This document shows, piece by piece, positions 54,601 through 62,743 of a stretch of DNA of 64,000 nt. This stretch comes from Pseudomonas sp. MF4836. Lineage in GTDB: Bacteria > Pseudomonadota > Gammaproteobacteria > Pseudomonadales > Pseudomonadaceae. The notes below the pieces were generated by a model. The model searched no databases. It saw nothing but the letters and a program-made list of their open reading frames with translations, and was not told the origin of the DNA. Location: contig NZ_MVOL01000021.1 in assembly GCF_002018875.1 (NCBI RefSeq), forward strand, positions 17,438 to 81,437. The letters run 5' to 3'. Position numbers and translations under genes: made by a program. The first letter of the stretch is position 1. Each line of letters starts with the position of its first letter.

Positions 54601-57600
54601 CGTCCTCGAACAAGGCGCGTCGATCAACAGCATCGGCCGCGGCCGGGCCAGCTACGACGCCCGGGATGGGTTTATCTACCAGATGAGCAACCTGCTGGCG
54701 GTGTCCAACGGCCTGCTCAACGTCATCGGCCAGACCCAGGCCGGCGGCCAGGTCAGCGGCGGCATCCAGGTCGGCGCTTGCACCAACGCCCCGTGCAGCG
54801 GGCAGACCGCGCTGTATTCCGAGGGCAGTATCGTCGCCCTGACCGACAACACCTTCGAGCTGGGAGACCAGGTGCGCTACGGCACCCGGCACCTCAACCT
54901 GGGCCTGAGCAGCGTCAACGTCGGCAGCCCCGAGGCCCTGGCTGCGGCCGCGGCCAGTGGCCGCCTGCCGACCGGCATGACCCTCAACCAGCAGTTGCTG
55001 GACCGCTTGCTGCGCGGCGACACCCAGTTCGGCGCGCCGGCCCTGGAGACCCTGCAACTCTCGGCCCGGGACAGCTTCAACTTCTACGGCAGCACGGCCC
55101 TGGACACCTATGACCCACTGACCGGCAAGTCGCTGCTGAGCAACCTGCTGCTGTCGAGCCCGGCCATCTACGGCTCGGGCAGCGCCAGCGACGTGGCGAG
55201 CATTCACACCGCCAACCTGATCTGGCAGGGCACGGATACGCCTGCCGGCGCGGTGGTGGCCGGTGGCGCCGGCACGGGCAGCGGGCGCCTGGATATCCAG
55301 GCCGAGCGCATCGAGTTCGGTTATGGCGCCTTCGCCCAGCCCAGCACGATCAAGAGCTTCGATCGCCTGGCCCTGGGCTTTGGCAGCGTCAACCTGAGTG
55401 CCAGCGAGCGCATCACCGCCAACCACAAGGGCAGCCTGGCGGTCTACCAAAGCCAGGGTGCCTATGAAACCGGCAAGGGCTTCCAGTACAGCGGCGGCAA
55501 CCTGAATATCCTCACGCCGTTGCTGACCGGTGCCGCCGGTTCGGTGAATCGCATCACCGCCGGGGGCGCGATTGATGTGGCGGCAACGGGCGTTACCCCG
55601 GGCACGGCTGACGGCCAGGGCGCCGAGCTGGCGTTGCAGGGCGACAGCATCCGCCTGGCCAGCGCCGTGGTGCTGCCCAGCGGCAAGGTGACCCTGGGCG
55701 CGCGGGGCGATGTGCTGCTGACCGACGCCGCGCTGATCGATGTGGCCGGGCGCGCCATCGCTTTCAACGATCTGACCAAATATGGCTGGGGCGGCGACGT
55801 GCTGCTGCAGAGCCGCGCCGGCAACGTGCTACAGGCGGCGGGTTCGACCATTGACCTGTCGGCCAGGAACAACCAGGCCGGCAAGCTGCAAGCCATCGCC
55901 CTGGACCCGGGCGCGGGTGGCGTCGACCTGCAAGGACGGATCCTCGCCGGCAGCAGCGGCTATTACGATGCCGGTGGCAGCCTGATGCCGTACGCGGCGG
56001 GCGGCGTCGAGATCCAGGCCCAGCACCTGGGGGCCGGCGCGAGCCTCGACCAGCAGTTCGCCGCGCTCAACCAGCGGCTGAACGAAGGCCAGGTGTTTGG
56101 TGCCCGCAGTTTCCAGCTCAAGCAGGGTGACCTGACCATCGGCAATGGCCTCAAGGCCGGCAGGATCAGCGTCTCCCTGGACAACGGCAGCCTGCGGGTC
56201 AACGGCCTGGTGGACGCCAGCGGCGAACGGGTCGGCAGCATCAACCTGGCCGCCAGGAACGGCCTGACCCTGGACGGCAGCGCAGTGCTCGACGCCCATG
56301 GCAGCCGGCTGCGGGTCGACAGCTACGGCAAGATCATCGACTCGCCCAACCGCGCCATGGTGGTGCTCAGCTCCGGCCAGGGCCAGTTGACCCTGGCCGA
56401 CGGCGTGCGTATCGACCTGCGCCATGGCACCGAGGTTGCGCTCGGCACGGCCCCCGGCGCCAACGACGGTCGCAGCCGCGGCACCCTGGAGCTGAATGCG
56501 CCACGGCTGATCAAGCCCGATCAGAGCAGCGACGACATTGCCATCGACGCCCATGGCCAGCTGGATATCCAGGGTGCACGCTCGATTGCGGTCAACGGCA
56601 TGATCAGCTACGACGACGCCCGGGAAGGCACCGATACCAGCGCCAGTGGCCGCCCATACCAGGTGATCGATGAGGATTACCTGAAGCAGAAACATGCGCT
56701 GAGCGTGCTGTTTATCAACGCGGCGAAGAACAACAGCGACCTGATGCAGAACAAACTCGCCGGCCTGAACAATGCCACCTACGCCGATGCCTTCCATTTG
56801 CGCCCGGGGGTGGAGATCATCAGCAAGACCGCCGACGGCGACCTGGTGGTGCAGGGCGATATCGACCTGTCGCAGTTTCGCTACGCCAGCGTCAACCCGC
56901 ACACCGAGCAGACCCAGGTGTACGGCTCCGGTGAGGTGGGCAGCCTGACCTTGCGCGCCGGTGGCGACCTGAACATCTACGGCAGCATCAACGACGGCTT
57001 TGCGCCGCCACCGCCCACCGACGATGACACGGGCTGGATTCTGCGGGCCGGCCTCGACTTCACCGGCAGCGACATCGTGGTGCCGGGCACGGGCGTGACC
57101 CTGGCCGACGGCACGCTGTTCCCCGGCGGCAGCACCCTGAACTACGACCTGCCGATCCGCGGCCTGATGCTGCCGGCCGGCAGCCGCCTGCCAGTCGCCG
57201 CGACCCTGGCCCAGGAGCTGTTCCTGCCGGCGGGTACGGTGCTGGCGGCGGCGGTGCGCGATGCCGACGGCAAGGTGCTGTTCACCGCCGGCTCCTTGCT
57301 CGGCCACGACCAGACCCTGGCCGTGGGCAGTGTGCTGGACGCCGGCACCTTGCTGGTCGTCAACACCCGGGTCGGGGCCATGACCTGGCCCAAGGGCGTG
57401 CCGCTGCCAGGCCAGGCCGGGAGCCGGGCGGTGGTCACCCTCGATGGCAGCCGGCTGCTGCCGCGCGGGGCGCTGATCCCGTCCGGCACCGACATCAAGC
57501 TGCCGGCCGGGGTCGAGTCGGTGCAGTTGCGGCCCGAGGTGGCAGGGCGCCAGGGCAAGCTGTGGGCCATCGCGCCGATGCTGGCCGAGGGTTCCCAGTC

Positions 57601-60600
57601 CTGGTCGCTGCGCCTGGTGGCGGGTGCCGATACCCAGGCCGCCGACAGCCGTCTGCTGCAAACCCAGGCTCGGGCCGGCGATCTGCATCTGGCGGACAGT
57701 CACTACGGGATGTACGGCCAGCCGGAGTTTGTCTGGACCGAAGAGGGTTCGCTGGACTTCTTTGGCGACGACAGCATGGTGGGGCTGCCGATCGACTTCG
57801 TCGAACTGCAATACCCGGGGCTTTGCGACGATACGCCCAGTTATTGCCAGGTCGGCAGTGGCTATACCCTGGTCGCCAGCAGCACCCGCCCCAGCGTGGT
57901 GCGTACCGGTGCCGCCGACCTGGAGCTGCTGGCGGCGGGCAACCTGAGCATGGACTCGCTGTTCGGCGTCTACACCGCCGGCACTTCCTCGACCCAGACC
58001 TCTGCCAGCGACCCCTACAACCTGGCGCGCTCAGGCAGCGGCGGCAAGGTCCTGAAGAACCTCGCCGGCGGCTATGAAGCCCTGGTCGACGGCGGCACCC
58101 AGAGCCTGTACCGCGCCTGGTACCCGGAAGGCGGCGGCAACCTGCGGATCAAGGCCGGCGGCGACCTGAGCGGCAATATCGTCGACCTCCCGAGCCAGAG
58201 CCCCAACGGTCGCCCGGTGGGGTCGGACATGGGCCATGACTCGAGCAATGTCGGCAACTGGCTCTGGCGCCAGGGCAACGACGCCGGTGCTGGCCAGGCG
58301 CGGGACACGGCCTGGTGGATCAACTTCGGGACCTACACCGCCAACAGCGTGTCCGGTGCCGACCAGATGGTAGGTTTTACCGGCTTCGGCACCCTGGGCG
58401 GTGGCAACCTGGAGGTTGAGGTCGGTGGCGATGCCGGGGTGCTCGCACCGCTGGCGGCGGCGGATTTCGCCGGCTACGCCAACCGCCGCAGCCAGGGCCT
58501 GATCCTGGCCGTCGGCAGCACCGGGCGCCTGGCGGCCGATGGCAGTCGGCAAGTGACCGGTGGCGGCGATCTGAACCTGCGGGTGGGCGGTGCCCTGAAC
58601 CCTTATCGCCAGTACGGGGCCGGTGCGTTCAACGGCGCGCTGGTGGACCTGCGCGGCCATGTGCAAGTGAGCGGCAGCGCCCTGGGCAGCCTGGAGCTGC
58701 ATTACGGCGCCCGGGCGGTGGACCAGAGCTCCAGCGAAATCCGCGCCTTTGACTTCCAGCGCGCGACCCTGGCGGCCGCCTCGGGCGGTCTGACCCTGGT
58801 GCCGGGGGACGCCACGTTCAACCTGTCGACCCGTGGCGACCTGGTGCTGCAGACCGTGGCCGACCCGGGTCGGGCGACCCTGGTCAATGGCTGGAGTTAT
58901 CAGAGCCCCGCTGGCACCTGGGGCGTCGGCCAGAGCTGGTTCACCCTGTGGACCGAGCGCACCGCGGTCGATCTGTTTTCCGCCGGGGGCAACCTTACGC
59001 CCATGAACGACGGCAGCCCCACCGATATGGCGACGGTGTACCCGGCCACCCTGAGGGCGGTCGCTGCCAGCGGCAGTCTGTATTACGGGCACTCCAGGCA
59101 GTTTTCGGCAGGCGCGAACAACGTCCCGGCGGCCCTGGTACTGGCGCCGTCGCTCAATGGCCAACTGCAGTTGCTGGCCGGCGACTCGATCTACGGCGGG
59201 GACCTGACGGTGAGCCGCTCCAGCGCCGCGGCGCGGGTCCTGGCCACCCCGCAGCACCCGGCCTATATCGTGACCACAGACAACCTCACGGGCGCGCCCA
59301 TCGTCGGCCGCGGCAATCTGCCCAGTGACGGCAACCGGGCCCGTGGCGGGACCTTTCCGTTGTTCGCCTTCGGCCCCAACAGTGCTTCCACCGAGTGGGG
59401 CAGCGCCGCCGAACCGGCACGCTTCTATGCCGTCAATGGCGACTTGATGGGGGTCAGCAGCGGCCGGGCGATCACCATGACCTCCACCACCGACTCGCGC
59501 TTCGGGCAAACCTTCTACGAGGGCGGTGGGCCGGTACGGATGCTGGCCGGGCGCGATATCGTCAGCAGCGGCACGCCCATGAACGGCAGCACTGGCGGCG
59601 ACTTCAACTTCGGTGCCTATACCCTGGTGGGCAACCTGTTTATCCATAACGACCCGACCGATATCTCCATCGCCAGTGCCGGGCGCGACATCCTCTACAG
59701 CAACTTCAGGGTCGCCGGTCCCGGCACCCTGGAGCTGACGGCGGGGCGCACTATCCTGATGGAGGACAAGGTCAGCGTCATCAGCCTCGGCGGCGTGGCA
59801 CCCGGTGACAGCCGCCCCGGGTCGAGCATCGTGATGCAGGCCGGCGTCGGTCCCAACGGCCCGGACTACCAGCGCTTCGTGCAGGCCTACCTCGACCCGG
59901 CCAACCTGGCCCAGCCCGGGGAAAGCCTGGGCGCCGGCAAGGTGGCCAAGACCTATGAGGGCGAGTTGCAGGCCTGGCTGGCCGGGCGCTTCGGTTTTGT
60001 CGGCGACAGCACCCAGGCCCGGGCCTATTACGCGGCGCTGCCGGCGGAGCAGCAGCGGGTGTTTGCCCGGGAGGTGTATTTCGCCGAACTCAAGGCTGGC
60101 GGGCGCGAGTACACCCAGGAAGGCGGCCTGCGCCAGGGCAGCTATGCCCGGGGGCGCACGGCGATTGCGGCGTTGTTCCCGCAGACCGATGTGGCCGGCA
60201 ACCCCATCCGCTACCAGGGCGATATCACCCTGTTCGGCGGCGCCGGGGTGCACACCGATTTTGGTGGCTCGATCCAGATGCTGACCCCCGGCGGCAACCA
60301 GACCTTCGGCATCGAAGGCGCGGCGCCACCGGCGTCGGCCGGGGTCATCACCCAGGGCGCGGGGGATATCCAGCTGTATTCCCTGGGCAGCATCCTGCTC
60401 GGCCAGAGCCGGATCATGACCACCTTTGGCGGCTCGATCATGGGCTGGTCGGCGGCCGGCGACATCAACGCCGGGCGCGGTTCCAAGACCACCGTGGTCT
60501 ATACGCCGCCCAAGCGGGTGTACGACACCTGGGGCAACGTCGGCCTGTCGCCGTCGGTGCCGAGCACCGGGGCCGGGATCGCCACCCTCAACCCGATCCC

Positions 60601-61060
60601 GGAAGTCGCGGCCGGCGACATCGACCTGATCGCGCCCCTGGGCACCATCGATGCCGGCGAGGCGGGGATCCGCGTGTCGGGCAATATCAACATCGCCGCG
60701 CTGCGGGTGGTCAATGCGGCGAACATCCAGACCCAGGGCAAGTCGTCCGGGGTGCCGGTGTCGGCGGCGGTCAATACCGGGGCCATGAGCTCGGCCAGTT
60801 CGGCGGGCGCTGCGGCTTCCCAGGCTGCTGAAGACGCTGCGCGCAACCAGCAGGCGGCGGCGAAACAGGGGCGGGCGTCAATCGTTACCGTCGAGGTCCT
60901 GGGCTTTGGCTCCGAACCGCTGCAACGCGGTCGCGAAGACGCCAGCCGCGCCCCGGGCTACAACCCCGACAGCCCGGTGCAAGTGCTGGGCGCCGGGCCC
61001 TTGAGCGACCAGGCACGGGCGCGCCTGACCGATGAGGAACGTGGGCAGCTGACGTTATAG
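48683..61060 (+). CDS. pdtA: PdtA-like two-partner-secretion exoprotein (filamentous haemagglutinin family)
   Basis: A 4125-residue predicted surface/secreted beta-helix protein, orthologous by position, length and sequence style to PdtA (PA0690, about 4180 residues), the phosphate-depletion-regulated TpsA of P. aeruginosa. An extended signal peptide (helix LAHAIALLLMAGSAHG, about residues 28-43) precedes the TPS/haemagglutination domain: AILNWETFNVGRNTTVDF, then MIMNRNGVIFSGSSQVNVRN. Thousands of residues of Gly/Asn/Ser/Asp-rich repeats follow, then a C-terminal DUF3739-like region. RGD tripeptides occur at residues 2341-2343 and 3384-3386. AAGGA lies before the ATG at 48683. No tpsB gene follows. 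It has its own terminator. Confidence 0.93.
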   Translation: MVRCKPPVKPQAQGHDGQAILRLKPLAHAIALLLMAGSAHGATAFSSGWFAAKGASQAATAARTGGQVPGMPPPLSQQTRANQQLQRSLSNLNTSVAAIAAQQAAQAAGRQAAFGRVTTVPDGLGEGGLKVDNSLTQGWTNAKGPVQTQAGGQTTVTIEQTADKAILNWETFNVGRNTTVDFQQQSSWAVLNRVNDPNARPSEIQGQIKGAGTVMIMNRNGVIFSGSSQVNVRNLVAAAASISDDQFTQHGLYVDTNGTLPTFTDAAGKVEVQRGALIQTHSPATSTDAGGYALLLGSEVENAGTLITAKGQTTLAAGDSFYIRRGVGTSGNQHSTTRGNEVATSLNPGSSAGKVTNTGLIMASTGDITLTGHQVQQNGVALASTSVDTRGTIHLLNSASDSTGSVTLGQGSTTAILLDSSGSSALDSQRNNGLINLDGTPTNLITGQFNNLSSISDRTDQSRIEIVSGGHVDFQSGSITLATGGQVAVTAGQRSLVRDGATIDVSGAVGVKVAMESNTIKINVQGNEQRDSAGNRDNGQLINNDVWVDLRELVFVPAGTNGYATDRWYTAGGLLEVGGYLGTQGHTVGEWMAQGGTLTFTGKDVVTQSGAQLNLSGGTVDVQGGYIQQSWLKGPNGQLYELSRAPGDILYTGLYKGYEDISARWNRNDYYYNPLIAQQRRYEAGYTIGRDAGKLVIGTRNAVLEGQLISDVFKGERQTQAPNVNLDGYQQSHKAAAQRAQLIIGNYTPIYNKASGTLRYALSPSVDQVLIEANTQKIADGLDLTSALPADRQGQLVLDSDQLNGFQLGAIKVGARQQIQVNSGLKVADGGDITLFGPQVQINADLTAHGGRINAGNVLNQVDVNRGFVLGDVILAPIGAAQPRVDVATGVKLDVSGRWTNLALDPQASEGLAFINGGKLSLRSSGDLNLASGTRLDVTSGASIGYDGKTSGGKGGDLTLAADGSLDLGSELLGYGVNGGGTLALQAHKVLIGDTGAAPVAGTLQLAGDFFDKGFSAYDITGNEGLIVADGARVDVNQPLYRLGAEASTRPTGSAPASVLQSWLPELYQQDPAKGVLTQRRGASLTLSAGTQYATAAQLATTALSVGQGAVITVDPGQAINLRSVGQLTVNGTLNAWGGRVSLGGLTTASGEAANATGHGRSIWVGEQALIDVAARAVSAVDNRGRSYGQVRNGGTIAIGGEIDLATGIAKASDLFVVVREGARLEASGAQAALDIPGQGRVQVASNGGSISFASNNGLYLDGSFAARAGGAGAAGGSLSLALESPYYIKNALTDRVLKPRELVLGQVHQPSTLPATAEDAAASLEYGHGRLGVDQVSAGGFDSLALLSNGLLSFDGDVSLHMGQSLRLYSSALNLSENAAAHSRVELSAPYLLLAGILAPLEAKDQYEHPVLGGTPSQRPTQAQFSASGNLIDVRGSVVFGSLGSLRQANGSQQVVERRGFDDVQLTSQGDLRFLAGAGADVIAKGISTQLLTHGDMTLRAAQLYPATEVGARVLAGYVGAGNGLLLNFDPARTLTIGRSGNAELAVPYSAFGRLQLGAAIIKQGGVLRAPLGLIEIGNLGATRVELLPGSVTSVSGKGLVLPYGGTVDGQLYKYNGKNVTFLGQGALVNENSDLSVGVILGGQSVKVLPEATVDLSGGGELLGAGFISGRGGSTDARYSPLVQIGANGGFVLPGLGTNPIYAIVPGVQPGYAPVAAEGGAVDPMIGQQISIGAGVPGLAAGTYTLMPSTYALMPGAFRVEINGLAGLGSEGTAQQLRNGSWSTAGRLSVAHTGIGNSVASQVILTPAETLRRYSQYNETGYAQFALADAAKLGVPRPLLPVDAKTLKLALYAGAGAEAFSFEGIGRFEAAAGGYGGTVAVLNSGFGGIEVVKAGNAASSGFGGVTLDDRSLNALGAARLMLGGLTLVKYGQGGNYITLASGTNAMSGSITLRQGASLAAPEVFLVAGNGQIVLEQGASINSIGRGRASYDARDGFIYQMSNLLAVSNGLLNVIGQTQAGGQVSGGIQVGACTNAPCSGQTALYSEGSIVALTDNTFELGDQVRYGTRHLNLGLSSVNVGSPEALAAAAASGRLPTGMTLNQQLLDRLLRGDTQFGAPALETLQLSARDSFNFYGSTALDTYDPLTGKSLLSNLLLSSPAIYGSGSASDVASIHTANLIWQGTDTPAGAVVAGGAGTGSGRLDIQAERIEFGYGAFAQPSTIKSFDRLALGFGSVNLSASERITANHKGSLAVYQSQGAYETGKGFQYSGGNLNILTPLLTGAAGSVNRITAGGAIDVAATGVTPGTADGQGAELALQGDSIRLASAVVLPSGKVTLGARGDVLLTDAALIDVAGRAIAFNDLTKYGWGGDVLLQSRAGNVLQAAGSTIDLSARNNQAGKLQAIALDPGAGGVDLQGRILAGSSGYYDAGGSLMPYAAGGVEIQAQHLGAGASLDQQFAALNQRLNEGQVFGARSFQLKQGDLTIGNGLKAGRISVSLDNGSLRVNGLVDASGERVGSINLAARNGLTLDGSAVLDAHGSRLRVDSYGKIIDSPNRAMVVLSSGQGQLTLADGVRIDLRHGTEVALGTAPGANDGRSRGTLELNAPRLIKPDQSSDDIAIDAHGQLDIQGARSIAVNGMISYDDAREGTDTSASGRPYQVIDEDYLKQKHALSVLFINAAKNNSDLMQNKLAGLNNATYADAFHLRPGVEIISKTADGDLVVQGDIDLSQFRYASVNPHTEQTQVYGSGEVGSLTLRAGGDLNIYGSINDGFAPPPPTDDDTGWILRAGLDFTGSDIVVPGTGVTLADGTLFPGGSTLNYDLPIRGLMLPAGSRLPVAATLAQELFLPAGTVLAAAVRDADGKVLFTAGSLLGHDQTLAVGSVLDAGTLLVVNTRVGAMTWPKGVPLPGQAGSRAVVTLDGSRLLPRGALIPSGTDIKLPAGVESVQLRPEVAGRQGKLWAIAPMLAEGSQSWSLRLVAGADTQAADSRLLQTQARAGDLHLADSHYGMYGQPEFVWTEEGSLDFFGDDSMVGLPIDFVELQYPGLCDDTPSYCQVGSGYTLVASSTRPSVVRTGAADLELLAAGNLSMDSLFGVYTAGTSSTQTSASDPYNLARSGSGGKVLKNLAGGYEALVDGGTQSLYRAWYPEGGGNLRIKAGGDLSGNIVDLPSQSPNGRPVGSDMGHDSSNVGNWLWRQGNDAGAGQARDTAWWINFGTYTANSVSGADQMVGFTGFGTLGGGNLEVEVGGDAGVLAPLAAADFAGYANRRSQGLILAVGSTGRLAADGSRQVTGGGDLNLRVGGALNPYRQYGAGAFNGALVDLRGHVQVSGSALGSLELHYGARAVDQSSSEIRAFDFQRATLAAASGGLTLVPGDATFNLSTRGDLVLQTVADPGRATLVNGWSYQSPAGTWGVGQSWFTLWTERTAVDLFSAGGNLTPMNDGSPTDMATVYPATLRAVAASGSLYYGHSRQFSAGANNVPAALVLAPSLNGQLQLLAGDSIYGGDLTVSRSSAAARVLATPQHPAYIVTTDNLTGAPIVGRGNLPSDGNRARGGTFPLFAFGPNSASTEWGSAAEPARFYAVNGDLMGVSSGRAITMTSTTDSRFGQTFYEGGGPVRMLAGRDIVSSGTPMNGSTGGDFNFGAYTLVGNLFIHNDPTDISIASAGRDILYSNFRVAGPGTLELTAGRTILMEDKVSVISLGGVAPGDSRPGSSIVMQAGVGPNGPDYQRFVQAYLDPANLAQPGESLGAGKVAKTYEGELQAWLAGRFGFVGDSTQARAYYAALPAEQQRVFAREVYFAELKAGGREYTQEGGLRQGSYARGRTAIAALFPQTDVAGNPIRYQGDITLFGGAGVHTDFGGSIQMLTPGGNQTFGIEGAAPPASAGVITQGAGDIQLYSLGSILLGQSRIMTTFGGSIMGWSAAGDINAGRGSKTTVVYTPPKRVYDTWGNVGLSPSVPSTGAGIATLNPIPEVAAGDIDLIAPLGTIDAGEAGIRVSGNINIAALRVVNAANIQTQGKSSGVPVSAAVNTGAMSSASSAGAAASQAAEDAARNQQAAAKQGRASIVTVEVLGFGSEPLQRGREDASRAPGYNPDSPVQVLGAGPLSDQARARLTDEERGQLTL

Positions 61061-61082
61061 GGTTGTTCTCGTAGTACGTTCG

Positions 61083-61111
61083 GGGGCGATCGCTGATCGC
61101 CCCTTTTTTTT
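61083..61111 (+). terminator. Rho-independent terminator after pdtA
   Basis: A 9-bp stem (GGGGCGATC with GATCGCCCC), a 3-base loop and eight T residues, 22 bases after the stop. Confidence 0.94.
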
Positions 61112-61186
61112 GCCGGTCGCCCCGCCACGACCTATGCCGCGCCGCGTACGCAACCGCAGTTCGGGCTGATCAGCGCGGGTGGCTGC

Positions 61187-61633
61187 TCACTGGTATTCAT
61201 GGCTCTGGGTTTCAATGAACTCCTTGAGCCAGTGGGCGATGTGTTCGACGTCGATGGGCTCGCCCTGCCTGACGCGTTTCAGCAGCAGGCCAGTCACGCC
61301 GATCTGCAGGGTGGTCTGCCGGTAGCGCAGGACCGGATCGACGCCGTACTCATCGCTGACCAGGGCCCAGGCCAGGCCGGGCACTTGCGCCAGCAGTGCG
61401 TCGCCCAGCGCGATGCCCATGGCCTCCCAGGCCTGGACGTCGGAATCCTCCAGGGTCTGGCTGGCGACCATCTGCTGCAACAGGGCGAAATCGGCGCCGG
61501 TGCCGTTCAGGGAGGCGCCTGGGAACTGCTGGGCAATCCGCTCGCCGAGCTGGGCGCGCAAGCCGTGCATCGTGGCCAGCAGGTCGCCAGGGATAGGGCC
61601 GAAGGTCGCCGTGGCGGGTTGGGAATTCGACAT
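61187..61633 (-). CDS. DUF3806-like small protein
   Basis: A 148-residue cytosolic protein. The C-terminal part AWEAMGIALGDALLAQVPGL followed by ALVSDEYGVDPVLRYRQT and LLLKRVRQGEPIDVEHIAHW reads as the DUF3806 family, of unknown function. I chose the ATG at 61633, with GGAG eight bases upstream; the frame extends further but runs into the tRNA gene. It is convergent with pdtA. Confidence 0.78.
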   Translation of the reverse strand: MSNSQPATATFGPIPGDLLATMHGLRAQLGERIAQQFPGASLNGTGADFALLQQMVASQTLEDSDVQAWEAMGIALGDALLAQVPGLAWALVSDEYGVDPVLRYRQTTLQIGVTGLLLKRVRQGEPIDVEHIAHWLKEFIETQSHEYQ

Positions 61634-61832
61634 CAGAAAGCTCCATGGGGTGGTGTCGTGGGGCGCTACTATCGGATTTTTTCGAGCCGATTTCCAGAGT
61701 GCAGACGCAGCTTGGCCGTGGTAGGCGAGGCGAGGTGACTGATGGAGGAGATCGTTGTGTGGGCCGGCATCGGAGCGCGGCTCAAGCCGAGTATCGGCTG
61801 CGGGATAACGGGTGGATAACCCTTGAAGAAAA

Positions 61833-61907
61833 TGGCAGGGGCGGCTGGATTTGAACCAACGCATGGCAGGATCAAAACCTGCTGCCTTACCGCTTGGCGA
61901 CGCCCCT
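61833..61907 (-). tRNA. tRNA-Gln (anticodon TTG)
   Basis: A 75-base cloverleaf: acceptor AGGGGCG pairs with CGCCCCT, discriminator G, encoded CCA end. The anticodon stem GCAGG/CCTGC holds the loop TTTTGAT, giving anticodon TTG (reads CAA). The T-arm contains GGTTCAAATCC. No other tRNA gene is adjacent. Confidence 0.95.
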
Positions 61908-62038
61908 GTAGCTGTTGCGACGTTGCTTGCTGTCACTGCAGGCCGTGGAGGCCCCTGTGCAAGAACGCGCGGAAATTTATCAATATTTATCGCGTATGGG
62001 AAGTGAAAGTTGAAAAAAATAGTTTTTAAAACAGCGGC

Positions 62039-62743
62039 TTACTCAGGTACTGGGCCCCCGGCTATATAAGCGGCCTGGGTGTCCTTCAGGGGCCGGGCAA
62101 TGTCCAGCGCATGGCGGATGGCCCGCAGCTCATCGCCCGCCAGGCGCTTGCGGCCCAGGTCGCAGGTGCTGGAGCCCGGGTCCATATGCAGTGAAAACAG
62201 CCCGGTCAGTTGCTCGCCATCGTCTTCCAGGAGCATCTCCATATAGGTTTCATGGGGTGCGCTGGCGGTCAGGTAGATCAATCCCGCAACCTCGGCGCGG
62301 CCGCACACGCGCACCTCATCCCAACTCAACCGGGTGCCGCGCGCGGTGCCTACCTGGGGCAGGTGCCAGGCGTCCGGGACGGGCGGCAGTGCACGCAGGA
62401 CAGGCAACAGTGCCTCGCAGGCAAGCACCTCGAATTCATAGCGGTACTTGCCATGCAACATGCCGTGGGCGTTTGCCGCGCCGGGCAGCGCGCGGATAAC
62501 CCTGGCCCGCAGCAGGTGACTCAGGGCGATTTCCGAAGGTTGTTCGCTCCAGCCGTTGAGGTCGGAGACCGGCGGGCACCAGATCAGTTGCAGGGTTTCA
62601 CCGGGCGTCAGGTGGGCCTGCCAATCGAAGGCTGCCAGGGTGTTTTGCCCCACGGCCGGCAGCAGGTCGCGCAGGTACAGGGTCGGTGCGCCGTAGTCGA
62701 TGCCCAGGTCGGTGGCCCAGAACAGGGGCAGGTAGGTATTCAT
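62039..62743 (-). CDS. Hypothetical protein, 234 aa, coupled to SGNH hydrolase
   Basis: I do not recognise this family. The product is a soluble, predicted cytosolic protein of mixed alpha/beta composition with no signal peptide, no membrane helix and no clear catalytic motif. Notable segments are FWATDLGIDYGAPTLYLRDL near the start and RLAGDELRAIRHALDIARPL near the end. Its ATG overlaps the stop of the upstream hydrolase gene (ATGA at 62740-62743), so the pair is almost certainly co-translated and the product may work with the hydrolase. Confidence 0.75.
   Translation of the reverse strand: MNTYLPLFWATDLGIDYGAPTLYLRDLLPAVGQNTLAAFDWQAHLTPGETLQLIWCPPVSDLNGWSEQPSEIALSHLLRARVIRALPGAANAHGMLHGKYRYEFEVLACEALLPVLRALPPVPDAWHLPQVGTARGTRLSWDEVRVCGRAEVAGLIYLTASAPHETYMEMLLEDDGEQLTGLFSLHMDPGSSTCDLGRKRLAGDELRAIRHALDIARPLKDTQAAYIAGGPVPE

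Noticed and set aside
48683..61060. pdtA as a CdiA-type contact-dependent inhibition toxin
   Set aside because: No VENN-like motif, no toxin-like C-terminus, no immunity-sized gene after it and no CdiB beside it; length and position fit PdtA.
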